This document shows positions 17,441 through 27,008 of a DNA stretch of 64,000 bases, piece after piece (within the stretch, counting starts at the first letter, position 1; each line of letters opens with the position of its first letter). The notes beneath the pieces were generated by a model, which was not told the origin of the DNA, did no database searches, and worked only from the letters and a program-made list of their open reading frames with translations. The translations under genes were made by a program, and so were the position numbers. Source of the stretch: Blattabacterium cuenoti (GTDB lineage: Bacteria > Bacteroidota > Bacteroidia > Flavobacteriales > Blattabacteriaceae). The stretch lies in the NCBI RefSeq assembly GCF_014252335.1, contig NZ_CP059218.1, positions 257,788 to 321,787 on the forward strand, read 5' to 3'.

Positions 17441-19306
17441 TTATCCAATCACATATCTATGAAGTTTTTTATGAATTTTATTTTTTAAATATGTTAAATG
17501 CATAATTTTTTTTATAATTATAGAATTATTATCCTTTTCTATATTGTTTTGAAAATTTGTAATTTCTTTATTAATTAATTTCGAAATACACTTAGACTTA
17601 TATAATAATAAAATATCCATAAAATACTGACTAAATTGTTCTTCTTTGGAAGGGACTTCAATTCCTTTTTTATTCCATTTTGATAAAAAATAAGATTTAT
17701 CTTGATTTTTTGCATTAAATTTTTTAAAAATATCTAATTTTTTCAATTGATCTATAGATCGTTTTTTTAAAACAATTTGAGAAAATAATTGTTGACGAGA
17801 ATCAAAATCTATAAGTAAATAATCTTTATAAGATAAAAAACTATCTTGTATGACTTTTAAAAGTGTAATATGATTATTTTTTTCTCCTTTTTTTATTATT
17901 TTATCTCCATAATTTAAAATTAATTGTATCAATGTTTTTTCAATAGTATAAAAATTGGCATTTTTAATATTAGTTATTATATCTATATCTTTTTTTATTT
18001 TAGTGGTTTTTATTTTTTGTTTATTTATTATGTGTTCTAATTCAGAATCAATAATTTCTTTTTTGATGTCAAATAACTGAGAAGTTTCTTGAAGAAAGAA
18101 TTCTTTTTGAAGAGAATGAGAAATTTTTGAAATGATTTTTAAAATATTTAAAACTAAGAACGATTTTTTAACTGGATCACCTTTATAAAATTTTTCAAAA
18201 ATTTTTTTTTTGTAAGAAATAAAACTATAATTATTTTTATATATAAAATGTAATAATTGAGAATAAGAATATCGTTTGACCATAGAATCTGGATCTTCTC
18301 CGTTAGGAAGCAATAATATACGTACATTCATTTCTTGCTCAATAATCATAGTTATTACCCTCAATGCTGCTTTAATTCCAGAACGGTCTCCGTCATAAAA
18401 TATAATAATGGTTTTTGCAAATTTTTTTATTAACAAAATTTGATCAATCGTAAGAGATGTTCCCGAAGAAGAAACAACATTTTTGATTCCAAATTGATGT
18501 AATGAAAGAACATCAATGTATCCTTCTACTAAATAACAAAATCCTTCTTTTAAAATACTTCTCTTAGCTTGAAATAATCCATATAGAATTTTACTTTTTT
18601 GAAAAATATCACTTTCAGACGAATTAATATATTTTGTAGGATAAATATTATTAAGTATTCTACCTCCAAAACCTACTACTTGACCATATAAATTATAAAT
18701 TGGAAACATAACACGATTACGAAAACAATCAAAATAATTATTGTTGTTATATCGAGTCAACCCAGAATTTTTTAAATCATTTATATTATATCCCTTTTCC
18801 AAATAAATTTTAGTAAATTGATCACCATAAGTAGGTGCATATCCTAATCCAAATTTTGAAATTGTTGTCATATTCAACCCTCTATTTTGCATAAGATATC
18901 TCAATCCATTTTCTTTTCCTTCTTTAGAATATAATTGACGAATAAAAAAAGAAGTAGCATTTTTTTGGATTAAATATAATTTTTCATATTTTTTATCTTG
19001 TTTGATTGTATGACTACATTTAGGTATTTGTATATTATATCTTTTTGCTAAAAAATGCAAAGATTCTACATAAGTAAAATGTTCGTGTTCCATCAGAAAC
19101 GTAATTACATTTCCACCTTTTCCAGAACTAAAATCTTTCCATATTTTTTTTATTGGAGAAACAACTAAAGATGGTGTTTTTTCATTCGAAAATGGACTAA
19201 GTCCTCTATAATTCATTCCACTTTTCTTTAAATTCACAAAATCCCCAATTACTTCTTCTATACAAGAAATAGAAAATATTTTTTCTATAATTTCTCTAGA
19301 AATCAT
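17441..19306 (-). CDS. dnaG: DNA primase DnaG
   Basis: DnaG makes RNA primers at the replication fork. The N-terminal CHC2 module, the RNA polymerase core and the Toprim subdomain are all recognisable. Toprim residues are EGYIDVLSLHQFG (about 271-283) and FYDGDRSGIKAA. In the N-terminal module, YRGLSPFSNEKTPSLVVS and WKDFSSGKGGNVITFLM align with the zinc ribbon, but the four Cys/His ligands are replaced. The C-terminal DnaB-binding region after about residue 440 is weakly conserved and Lys/Ile rich. The length (621 residues) is normal. It lies downstream of rpe. Confidence 0.93.
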   Translation of the reverse strand: MISREIIEKIFSISCIEEVIGDFVNLKKSGMNYRGLSPFSNEKTPSLVVSPIKKIWKDFSSGKGGNVITFLMEHEHFTYVESLHFLAKRYNIQIPKCSHTIKQDKKYEKLYLIQKNATSFFIRQLYSKEGKENGLRYLMQNRGLNMTTISKFGLGYAPTYGDQFTKIYLEKGYNINDLKNSGLTRYNNNNYFDCFRNRVMFPIYNLYGQVVGFGGRILNNIYPTKYINSSESDIFQKSKILYGLFQAKRSILKEGFCYLVEGYIDVLSLHQFGIKNVVSSSGTSLTIDQILLIKKFAKTIIIFYDGDRSGIKAALRVITMIIEQEMNVRILLLPNGEDPDSMVKRYSYSQLLHFIYKNNYSFISYKKKIFEKFYKGDPVKKSFLVLNILKIISKISHSLQKEFFLQETSQLFDIKKEIIDSELEHIINKQKIKTTKIKKDIDIITNIKNANFYTIEKTLIQLILNYGDKIIKKGEKNNHITLLKVIQDSFLSYKDYLLIDFDSRQQLFSQIVLKKRSIDQLKKLDIFKKFNAKNQDKSYFLSKWNKKGIEVPSKEEQFSQYFMDILLLYKSKCISKLINKEITNFQNNIEKDNNSIIIKKIMHLTYLKNKIHKKLHRYVIG

Positions 19307-19326
19307 AATAAATAGAAATGTAATTA

Positions 19327-19983
19327 TTAATATACAGATTTCATTTTTTTAATAATTTTTGTCGGATGAGAAGCAGAAAAAATACTACTTCCTGATACTA
19401 AAATATCAGCTCCATTTTTAAATAATACTGAAGAATTATCTAAATTAATTCCACCATCTATTTCTATTAAAGCAGAAGATTGTTCTTTTGATATTAAATC
19501 TTTAGCATCTTTTAATTTTTTATAGGTTTGTATAATAAATTTTTGTCCACTAAAACCAGGATTGACACTCATTAATAAAACAAAATCTATATATTTTATG
19601 ATGTCTTTTAAAAGAAGTATAGGAGTATGTGGATTCAATGCAACACCAACCTTCATCCCATTTTCTTTAATATAAGAAATCGTTCTATTTAAATGAATAC
19701 ATGCTTCATAATGAATATGTATATGATCTGCTCCATATTGTTTAAACTGTTTGATATATCGTTCAGGTTGAAAAATCATTAAATGGACGTCTATAGGTTT
19801 GGATGCATATTTTTTGACATATTGAATAAATAATCCACCAAACGAAATATTAGAAACAAAAGAATAATCCATAATATCAATATGAAACCAATCTGCATCA
19901 CTGTTATTTAACATTTCGATATCTCTATATAGAAACGCTAAATCAGCAGATAATAAAGAAGGAGCTATAATTTTTTTTTTCAT
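19327..19983 (-). CDS. rpe: ribulose-phosphate 3-epimerase
   Basis: Rpe interconverts ribulose-5-phosphate and xylulose-5-phosphate in the pentose phosphate pathway. The 218-residue TIM barrel begins IAPSLLSADLAFL, has the metal-site HIDIMDYSFV, MSVNPGFSGQKFI and ending IEIDGGINLDNSSVLFKNGADILVSGS (shown here in two parts: IEIDGGINLDN and ADILVSGSSIF). It is 20 nt upstream of dnaG and 15 nt downstream of fabI, so a shared transcript is likely. Confidence 0.95.
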   Translation of the reverse strand: MKKKIIAPSLLSADLAFLYRDIEMLNNSDADWFHIDIMDYSFVSNISFGGLFIQYVKKYASKPIDVHLMIFQPERYIKQFKQYGADHIHIHYEACIHLNRTISYIKENGMKVGVALNPHTPILLLKDIIKYIDFVLLMSVNPGFSGQKFIIQTYKKLKDAKDLISKEQSSALIEIDGGINLDNSSVLFKNGADILVSGSSIFSASHPTKIIKKMKSVY

Positions 19984-19998
19984 ATTAAATTCAATAAT

Positions 19999-20799
19999 TT
20001 ATGATATAATAGTATCAAGAATTCCAATTTTAGAAAAACCTCCATCATGATATAAATTTTGCATAGTAACTTTCCTAGTTAAATCAGAAAAAAGTGTAAT
20101 AATATAATCTGCACAATCTTTTGCAGAAGCATTTCCTAATGGTGATAATTTGTCAGAAAAAATAAAAAATTGTTTGAATCCTTTGATAGCATTTGCAGAC
20201 GTAGTAATACTAGGAGATTGTGATACTGTATTAACTCTAACTTTGTTTTTAAGCCCCCAATAATAACCAAAATTTCGTGTAATACTTTCTAAATAAGATT
20301 TATAATCAGACATATCAACATAATTAGGAAAACATCGTTGAGATGCAACGTAAGTGATAGCTACTATAGATCCCCATTTATTCATAGCATTTTTTTCCCA
20401 AGCCGTTTTCATAATTTTGTGGTAAGATACTGCGGATATATCCCATCCTTTTTTTAAAAACTCATAATTAATAGTAGGATAAGATCTTTTCTTTCTAAGA
20501 TTAATAGACATAGCTATAGAATGCAAAATAAAATCTATTTTTCCTCCAAAAAAATCTAAACTTTTATCAAATAAAATATCTAAATCATGCATTGAAGTAG
20601 CATCTGCTGGAATAATAATAGACTCTGTTTGATTAGATAATTTTTTAATATTTCCCATTCTTAATGCTGCTGGTGTATTTGTTAGAATGAAAGTAGCTTT
20701 TTCTTCATATGCCTTTTCTGCGACTTTCCATGCAATTGAAGATTCGTCTAAAGCTCCGAAAATGATTCCTTTTTTACCCTTCAATAAATTATAAGACAT
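19999..20799 (-). CDS. fabI: enoyl-[acyl-carrier-protein] reductase FabI
   Basis: FabI performs the last reduction of each fatty-acid elongation cycle using NADH. It is a short-chain dehydrogenase of 266 residues. The cofactor loop is KGKKGIIFGALDESSIAW, and ALRMGNIKKL follows the second strand. The catalytic pair Tyr-x6-Lys is present in NYVDMSDYKSYLESI, with the upstream tyrosine in ITYVASQR. The C-terminal segment LYHDGGFSKIGI is typical. It sits in a co-directional run with metK and rpe. Confidence 0.93.
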   Translation of the reverse strand: MSYNLLKGKKGIIFGALDESSIAWKVAEKAYEEKATFILTNTPAALRMGNIKKLSNQTESIIIPADATSMHDLDILFDKSLDFFGGKIDFILHSIAMSINLRKKRSYPTINYEFLKKGWDISAVSYHKIMKTAWEKNAMNKWGSIVAITYVASQRCFPNYVDMSDYKSYLESITRNFGYYWGLKNKVRVNTVSQSPSITTSANAIKGFKQFFIFSDKLSPLGNASAKDCADYIITLFSDLTRKVTMQNLYHDGGFSKIGILDTIIS

Positions 20800-20832
20800 A
20801 ATTTGTTTACATTAAAATTTTAATTAAATTAA

Positions 20833-22074
20833 TTAAAAATGAAACATTTCTTTTATGCAAGAAACATAATCTAATTTTTCCCATGTAAAAAGTTCTACTT
20901 CTTTTTCCTTTTTATTTCCCATTATATCAACAAAAGACTTTTTAGTTTTCATTGGAATTTTTCCCATATGTCCATATGTCGATGTTTCTTCATAAATGGG
21001 ATTACTCAATTTTAATCTATCTATTATAGCATAAGGGCTAAAATCAAAATTTTTCCGTAGTTTATAAACTATTTCTTCGTCATGAATTTTTGGTTTAGAA
21101 GTGCCATAAGTATTAACAAAGATTCCTATAGGATCTGATATTCCAATCGAATAAGAAATCTGAATTAATAATTCATCTGCAATTCCTGCAGCAACAAGAT
21201 TTTTTGCAATATGCCGAGCCGCGTAAGATCCAGATCTATCTATTTTTGATGGATCTTTTCCAGAAAAAGCACCACCTCCGTGAGAACCTCTTCCACCATA
21301 CGTATCAACTATAATTTTTCGACCTGTCAATCCAGTATCTCCATGAGGACCACCTATGACAAATCTTCCTAGAGGGTTGATATAATACTTTGTTTTGTTT
21401 GTAAATAGTCTGTTTATGTTTTTTGAAAACAGTTTTTGTACCCTTGGTATTAAAATATTTCTAATATCTTTTACTATTCTTTGATGCATTTTTGTTTCTG
21501 TATCAAATTCATCATGTTGAGTGGATATCACAATAGCATGAATATGAATAGGTACATGTTTATTAGAATATTCTAAAGTCACTTGTGATTTAGCATCTGG
21601 ACGTAAATAAGTCATTTTTTCTCCTTCATATCTTATTGCCTGAAGTTCCCTTAACAAATGATTAGCCATTTCTAATGATAACGGCATATAATTATCTGTT
21701 TCTTTAGTTGCATATCCAAATACTATTCCCTGATCTCCAGCTCCTTGATAGTTTTTATGATATTTATATAAATCTAAAGATTGTTCTTGAATCGAAGATA
21801 TAATTCCACAAGAATCTGCATTAAATTTGTATTCATTTTTAGTATATCCAATTCTTCTCAGAAGATCACGAGCTATTTTTGAAAAATTGACCAAAATTTT
21901 AGAATTCACTTCTCCAGCTAATATAATTTGACCTGTGGTCACTAATGTTTCTATAGCAACTCTAGATTCTGAATCATATGCCAAAAAATGATCTAATATA
22001 GCATCTGATATTTGATCAGATATTTTATCAGGATGTCCTTCTGAAACAGATTCGCTAGTAAATAAATAAGACAT
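20833..22074 (-). CDS. metK: S-adenosylmethionine synthase
   Basis: MetK makes SAM from methionine and ATP, which serves several methyltransferases and radical-SAM enzymes encoded in this window. The 413-residue product has the N-terminal ATP motif EGHPDKISDQISDAILD, the central GDQGIVFGYA, and the P-loop-like GGRGSHGGGAFSGKDPSKID. All three domains are complete. It starts 10 nt downstream of the aroG-chorismate mutase gene stop on the same strand. Confidence 0.97.
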   Translation of the reverse strand: MSYLFTSESVSEGHPDKISDQISDAILDHFLAYDSESRVAIETLVTTGQIILAGEVNSKILVNFSKIARDLLRRIGYTKNEYKFNADSCGIISSIQEQSLDLYKYHKNYQGAGDQGIVFGYATKETDNYMPLSLEMANHLLRELQAIRYEGEKMTYLRPDAKSQVTLEYSNKHVPIHIHAIVISTQHDEFDTETKMHQRIVKDIRNILIPRVQKLFSKNINRLFTNKTKYYINPLGRFVIGGPHGDTGLTGRKIIVDTYGGRGSHGGGAFSGKDPSKIDRSGSYAARHIAKNLVAAGIADELLIQISYSIGISDPIGIFVNTYGTSKPKIHDEEIVYKLRKNFDFSPYAIIDRLKLSNPIYEETSTYGHMGKIPMKTKKSFVDIMGNKKEKEVELFTWEKLDYVSCIKEMFHF

Positions 22075-22083
22075 AAGATTATA

Positions 22084-23169
22084 TTACATATTTTTTTGAA
22101 TATTTATAGATTCTTCATGTAATAGTTTGAAAAAATTTTCTATAATACTTTCCGAAATACCTAGTTCTTGTCCTAACTTTAAAGATCTAGTCAATATATA
22201 TTTCCATCTATCTGGCTGAACAAAAGATAAATATTTTGTTTTTTTCAAAATTCCTAATTGTTTAGATATTTTCATTCTTTCTGATAAAAGATAAATCATA
22301 TTGTCATCTATTTCATCAATTAAAATTCTTAATGAATTCAAACTAGCCTGATCATCATTCTGTTTTTTATTTTTTGTATATTTTAAATTTCTCAACAAAT
22401 CTGTAACTTCTTCTGGTGTCATTTGCTGTTTCACATCACTCCATGCATGCAATGGATCACAATGACTTTCAATCATAAAACCATCATATTTGAATAAATG
22501 ATAAGCAATTTTTGCTATATCATAAATTCCAGTTTTATTTCCACAAATATGAGAAGGATCACAAATTAAAGGAATTCTAGAAAACATTTTACGAAATTTT
22601 AACAAAATATTCCAATTAGGTTGATTACGTAATCTTGAATTGTTATAGGTATAAAATCCACGATGTATTACTCCTAATTTTCGAATTCCTTTTGCAAATA
22701 AACGTTCTAGTGCTCCTATCCATAATTCTAAATCCGGATGAATAGGATTTTTGACTAAAATGATGATTTCTTTATTTCCTTCTAGAGAATCCGCTATTTC
22801 TTGAATAATAAATGGACTTGCAGTACTCCTAGCTCCTATCCAAAGGATATCTATATCAAAGGATAGTGCTAATTTTACGTGTTTTTCATTAGCAACTTCT
22901 GTTGCTACCATGTATCCTGTATCCTGTTTGACTTTTTGTAACCAATGCAACCCTTTTTCTCCTATTCCCTCAAAATTATTTGGTTTGGTTCTTGGTTTCC
23001 ATATACCTGCCCTAAATATATTTATGTATTTATTATCTAACCTTTTAGCCGTTTCTAAAACTTGTGCTTCACTTTCTGCACTACAAGGACCAGAAATCGT
23101 AATAGGTTTATTAAATTTATCAATCCAAGACCTATCTATTTTATTATTAATAATATTTTTTTCCATCAC
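22084..23169 (-). CDS. bifunctional DAHP synthase / chorismate mutase (AroG-AroQ type)
   Basis: This 361-residue protein joins the first step of the shikimate pathway to the first branch step toward Phe/Tyr. Residues about 15-255 form a DAHP synthase of the type I-beta family: ITISGPCSAESEAQ, FRAGIWKPRTKPNNF, EVANEKHVKLAL, GVIHRGFY and ICDPSHICGNK. Residues about 275-361 form an AroQ-type chorismate mutase helix bundle (LRILIDEIDDNMIYLLSERM, KISKQLGILKK). The fused architecture is known in Bacteroidota. It lies at the distal end of the aromatic cluster, 6 nt after tyrA. Confidence 0.93.
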   Translation of the reverse strand: MMEKNIINNKIDRSWIDKFNKPITISGPCSAESEAQVLETAKRLDNKYINIFRAGIWKPRTKPNNFEGIGEKGLHWLQKVKQDTGYMVATEVANEKHVKLALSFDIDILWIGARSTASPFIIQEIADSLEGNKEIIILVKNPIHPDLELWIGALERLFAKGIRKLGVIHRGFYTYNNSRLRNQPNWNILLKFRKMFSRIPLICDPSHICGNKTGIYDIAKIAYHLFKYDGFMIESHCDPLHAWSDVKQQMTPEEVTDLLRNLKYTKNKKQNDDQASLNSLRILIDEIDDNMIYLLSERMKISKQLGILKKTKYLSFVQPDRWKYILTRSLKLGQELGISESIIENFFKLLHEESINIQKNM

Positions 23170-23175
23170 AAAACA

Positions 23176-24027
23176 TTAATTTATATATATTTTTGATTTT
23201 TTGATCATATCATTTGCTGTTTTTATATATTGATCAATACAATTTAATTTATTCTTTTTCAAAAGAATTTGAAATTTTTTTAAATAAGTCATATAAACTT
23301 CTATAGATTTAATTAAATTTTCTCTATTAGAAAGAAAAATTGGTACCCACGTTTCAGATCTACTTTTTGCCAAACGTGTAGTTGATTCCCAACCACTACC
23401 CATCATATCAAACATTTCCTTATTATCTTTTTTATCCAAAATAGAATTTGCTAAAGAAAAGGAAACTACATGAGGCAAATGAGATCCATAAGAAATATAA
23501 AAATCATGTTCTTTGGATGTTAAATAAATGATGCGCATTTTCATGATTGAGTATATTTTTTCTGTTATGGAAATCGCATCTGGATCACTATGTTCTGAAT
23601 CACATAAAACACAATTTTTTTTATGAAATAGACTAGGATTGGCTGATCTTGGTCCAGAAGTTTCAATTCCAGCAATAGGATGTGTAGCTACAAAACGACT
23701 TCTTTTTGGGTGAAAAGAAACACTATTACAAATATTAAATTTTGTAGATCCAGTATCTAAAATCACAGTATTATTTTTAATATTAGTTAAAATATTTGGA
23801 AGAAGTTTTTCTATTCCATCTACTGGAATAGACAAAATAATAACTGATGATTGCATAATAAGCTCATCTATTGGAAGTACCTCATCTATAATTCCTAATT
23901 TTATAGCATTAAGAGCATTTTTTTCATTTTGATCTGTACCTATAAATCGAGTCCCAAAATTGGAGTTTTTTAATTTTAAACTGATAGATCCTCCAATTAA
24001 TCCTAATCCTATAATTCCAATGATCAT
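23176..24027 (-). CDS. tyrA: prephenate dehydrogenase
   Basis: TyrA oxidises and decarboxylates prephenate to 4-hydroxyphenylpyruvate, the tyrosine precursor. The 283-residue protein has an N-terminal Rossmann motif IIGIIGLGLIGGSISLKL and the prephenate-site motif ATHPIAGIETSGP. The helical dimerisation domain follows, with GSHLPHVVSFSLA. No ACT or other regulatory domain is attached. It overlaps the aminotransferase gene by 4 nt and precedes the DAHP synthase-mutase gene. Confidence 0.94.
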   Translation of the reverse strand: MIIGIIGLGLIGGSISLKLKNSNFGTRFIGTDQNEKNALNAIKLGIIDEVLPIDELIMQSSVIILSIPVDGIEKLLPNILTNIKNNTVILDTGSTKFNICNSVSFHPKRSRFVATHPIAGIETSGPRSANPSLFHKKNCVLCDSEHSDPDAISITEKIYSIMKMRIIYLTSKEHDFYISYGSHLPHVVSFSLANSILDKKDNKEMFDMMGSGWESTTRLAKSRSETWVPIFLSNRENLIKSIEVYMTYLKKFQILLKKNKLNCIDQYIKTANDMIKKSKIYIN

Positions 24028-25178
24028 GAATAAATTCTATTTTTTGCCTTTTTTAAATTCGTAATAGAACTACACATAGATAATCTGACATAACCTTTAC
24101 CATTATTACCAAACAAACTTCCAGGAGTAATAAAAATGTGATATTTTTGTAAAATTTTTTCCGACCACTTTATATCATTATGCTCTCCATTTTGTATTTT
24201 TGCCCAAACAAATATTCCGGAACTTTCTTTTCTATATTTTAAAGATAAACGATCACATATTTCCCATACTATTTTTTTTCTTTTATAATATTCTATATTC
24301 AATTTATCAAACCAAGAATTATGTTGATTCATTGCTTCAATAGCCCCGATTTGAATTGGATAATACATTCCAGAATCCATTTGACTTTTTACTTTTAAAA
24401 TATTGTTCAAAAATTCTTGATTACCAATTAACATCCCAATACGCCATCCTGCCATATTATAACTTTTACTTAAAGAATTTAATTCTAGAGATATATCTTT
24501 AGATTCTGGAATATTAAAAATGCTTAAAGGATGTTCATTATTTAATATAAAACTATAAGGATTATCATGCACTAATAAAATATTATTTCTTTTTGCAAAA
24601 CGTACTATTTCTGTTAACTGATCAAAAGTTGCAGTAGTACCTGTAGGCATATGAGGATAATTAATCCACATTATTTTCACATTAGTTAAATCTTGTTTTT
24701 CCATAGTTTTTATATTTGGAATCCAGTTTTCTTGTTCATGAAGATGATAATATATAATTTCTGATCCAACAAGTTGAGAAATAGATGAATAAACAGGATA
24801 TCCAGGATTTGGAATCAATACTTTATTACCTTTTTCCAGATAAGCCATACTAATATGCATAATTCCTTCTTTAGATCCCATTAAAGGTAAAATTTCTTTA
24901 TTTGGATCTAAATCAACTTGATAATTTTTTTTATACCAAACAGAAATAGTTTGTCTTAATTTTTCTATTCCAATATAACTTTGATAAGTATTTGCATCAT
25001 ATAATTCTGAAGCATTTTTCATTTTTTGTATTACTTCATTTGGAGGTAGTAAATCAGGATTTCCAATACCCAAATTAATAACACTTATTCCTTTTTTATT
25101 AAGATTATAAATTTCTTTCATTTTCTCGGAAAAAAAGTATTCTGATATATTATGCATTCTTTTTGCTACTACAATCAT
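24024..25178 (-). CDS. class I aminotransferase of the aromatic cluster
   Basis: This is a 384-residue fold-type I PLP enzyme. It contains ISVINLGIGNPDLLPP, NPGYPVYSSISQLVGS, the PLP-site asparagine region NYPHMPTGTTA, HDNPYSFIL and the lysine in LNSLSKSYNMAGWRIGM. Its position between pheA and tyrA suggests that it transaminates phenylpyruvate and 4-hydroxyphenylpyruvate. The family also contains LL-diaminopimelate aminotransferase, which the GNPD and SLSKSYNMAGWR elements resemble, so an additional or alternative role in lysine synthesis is possible. It overlaps pheA by a single base and tyrA by 4 nt. Confidence 0.82.
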   Translation of the reverse strand: MIVVAKRMHNISEYFFSEKMKEIYNLNKKGISVINLGIGNPDLLPPNEVIQKMKNASELYDANTYQSYIGIEKLRQTISVWYKKNYQVDLDPNKEILPLMGSKEGIMHISMAYLEKGNKVLIPNPGYPVYSSISQLVGSEIIYYHLHEQENWIPNIKTMEKQDLTNVKIMWINYPHMPTGTTATFDQLTEIVRFAKRNNILLVHDNPYSFILNNEHPLSIFNIPESKDISLELNSLSKSYNMAGWRIGMLIGNQEFLNNILKVKSQMDSGMYYPIQIGAIEAMNQHNSWFDKLNIEYYKRKKIVWEICDRLSLKYRKESSGIFVWAKIQNGEHNDIKWSEKILQKYHIFITPGSLFGNNGKGYVRLSMCSSITNLKKAKNRIYS

Positions 25179-26020
25179 TATAATCTAATTATTCCTTTTT
25201 TATATTCTCCCATAATATAAAATTGATGAATACATGAGACATTTTTAATCTTATTTTTCATCAATTTATAATCTTTGATGTTATTGAAAATAATATCCAC
25301 ATAAAAAGAATATTCCCATGGTCTTTGTATTATTGGAATAGATTGTATTTTAGTCATATTAATTCCTAAATTAGATATTAAACTCAATATTTGAGCAAGA
25401 CTACCTGTCGTATGCAATATTTTAAATATTAATGAAGCTTTATTAAAATTATCTTCCTCTTTTTGTTTTTTTGAAAAATTTTTTATTATGAAAAATCTAG
25501 TAAAATTTTTATTAATAGTTTGTATATTACTTGATATAATTTCCAATCCATATTCTATAGCTGCATCTGAAGATGCAATAGCTGCTAATCCTTTTTTTTT
25601 AAAATTAGAAATATATTTTGCTGCTGATGCTGTATCCGAATATTTATAGATTTGTATATCTGGATGTTCCTCTAGAAATAGTTCACATTGCAATAATGCC
25701 ATTGGATGAGAATAAATTTTTTTAATATCCTCTATTGTTTGTCCAGGATAAGCCATTAAATGATGTTGAATTGGCATATACACTTCTCCAACTATTCTTA
25801 AATTATATTCATACAATAGACTATAATTAGTCAAAATAGTACCAGCAATAGTATTTTCTATTGCCATAACACCAAGATCCACATTTGATAGAAAAACAGA
25901 AATAGCCAACTCTCTAAAAGAAGAACATTCGATTAATGTATAACTACATCCTTTAAAATATTTTGAAACAGCTGCATGATGAAAACATCCCTTAACACCT
26001 TGTATAGCTATTTTTTTCAT
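25178..26020 (-). CDS. pheA: prephenate dehydratase
   Basis: PheA converts prephenate to phenylpyruvate. The 280-residue protein begins MKKIAIQGVKGCFHHAA, has GVMAIENTIAGTI and the catalytic TRFF element in NFTRFFII, and ends with an ACT domain (GSLAQILSLISNLGINM). In the ACT domain the motif equivalent to ESRP is QSIP followed by IIQRPWEYSFYVD. I place the start at 26020 rather than 26026 because the reading MKKIAIQG matches the family opening. It is the promoter-proximal gene of the aromatic cluster. Confidence 0.93.
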   Translation of the reverse strand: MKKIAIQGVKGCFHHAAVSKYFKGCSYTLIECSSFRELAISVFLSNVDLGVMAIENTIAGTILTNYSLLYEYNLRIVGEVYMPIQHHLMAYPGQTIEDIKKIYSHPMALLQCELFLEEHPDIQIYKYSDTASAAKYISNFKKKGLAAIASSDAAIEYGLEIISSNIQTINKNFTRFFIIKNFSKKQKEEDNFNKASLIFKILHTTGSLAQILSLISNLGINMTKIQSIPIIQRPWEYSFYVDIIFNNIKDYKLMKNKIKNVSCIHQFYIMGEYKKGIIRL

Positions 26021-26553
26021 GAACAAAATATATCCATTTACTTTACTACTGACTCTACTACACTCATACTTTCTTTACTCCAACAATATGAAATTAACAG
26101 ATATGATATATTAAATATAAAAAATAATTTTGTTTTATGCAATCTAAAATTAGCATTATACTACATTCATTATTGATTTTATTATATTCTATTGGAATAT
26201 GTTGTAATATTAGGTGTTACTGTTATGCCTTACCTCATATATACTCATATATATTGACATTATAATTCAAAAATAAACAATAAATGATACAATTGAAGTT
26301 CAGCTGGTAAAAAAATGAAAATTCAGTACGTACTAAACAGCCATAATTAATTTATAAGAATTTACTTGATGTATCTATTTCGTTAGTTAGCTAGCTTTTT
26401 TGATTAATTATGCTACTATACTAATTATATATGATGCTTACAAAACAGTACATACATATATTTATTATGGCCATAATATGGCAATTTTGTGCCAATATTA
26501 TATTGGACAATAACATTAAAAAATTGTTTGTTTTGATATAAAAATATTTTTAA
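26021..26553. other. 533-nt non-coding gap between pheA and rplI
   Basis: Upstream of pheA and downstream of rplI, this stretch has no convincing ORF with family features; the short plus-strand frame at 25976-26176 has no homologous motif and overlaps pheA. It holds palindromes and a hairpin near 26463-26506, AGTACGTACT near 26330, and GCTAGC-rich sequence near 26395. The pheA promoter presumably lies in its left half on the minus strand. Confidence 0.55.
26463..26506. terminator. palindrome and hairpin downstream of rplI
   Basis: TATTATGG/CCATAATA at 26463-26478 is a perfect 16-bp palindrome. It overlaps a second imperfect stem, CCATAATATGGCA with TGCCAATATTATATTGG (26471-26506), with a short T-rich loop. 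It lies just beyond the rplI stop, where the rpsF operon should end. There is no long T-run after the stem, so a terminator is only one possibility; a symmetric protein site is another. Confidence 0.35.
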
Positions 26554-27003
26554 TTAATACGTAACTACTTCAAAATTAAAATCAATTTCTATTTCTTTAT
26601 GCAAACGAATAATAGCATGTTGTTTCCCAATGGTTTTTATAATTTTATTTCCAGGAATTCTTATTAGTTTTCTTTCTATAGAAATTCCTTTTTTATTTAA
26701 AACTTCCATTAAATCTTTATTACTAACTGACCCAAATAATTTTCCCCCTTGTCCTACTTTAGCTTTTACTTGTAATGTTAATCCTTTTAATTTTTTTTCT
26801 ATTTCTTTAGATTTTTCAATGATAGATTCTTCTTTTTTAGAACGATGTTTCATAATTTCACTAATATCTTTGACCATTCCAGGAAAAGATAAAATTGCAT
26901 AACCTTTTGGTATTAAATAATTTCTAGCATAACCTGGTTTAACTTCTAATTCATCATATTTAAAACCTAAATTTTCTACATCTTTTGTTAGAATAATTTT
27001 CAT
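26554..27003 (-). CDS. rplI: 50S ribosomal protein L9
   Basis: bL9 is an elongated 50S protein that helps frame maintenance. The 149-residue product is complete. The N-terminal domain has the signature KPGYARNYLIPKGYA, and the C-terminal domain has KVGQGGKLFGSVSNKDL. The two are joined by a charged helix rich in Lys/Glu (about 45-75). It is the last gene of rpsF-rpsR-rplI and starts 5 nt after rpsR stops. Confidence 0.96.
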   Translation of the reverse strand: MKIILTKDVENLGFKYDELEVKPGYARNYLIPKGYAILSFPGMVKDISEIMKHRSKKEESIIEKSKEIEKKLKGLTLQVKAKVGQGGKLFGSVSNKDLMEVLNKKGISIERKLIRIPGNKIIKTIGKQHAIIRLHKEIEIDFNFEVVTY

Positions 27004-27008
27004 AATAA

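Noticed and set aside
25976..26176. A 66-codon plus-strand open frame before the non-coding gap
   Set aside because: It overlaps pheA in antisense and has low-complexity composition without a known motif.
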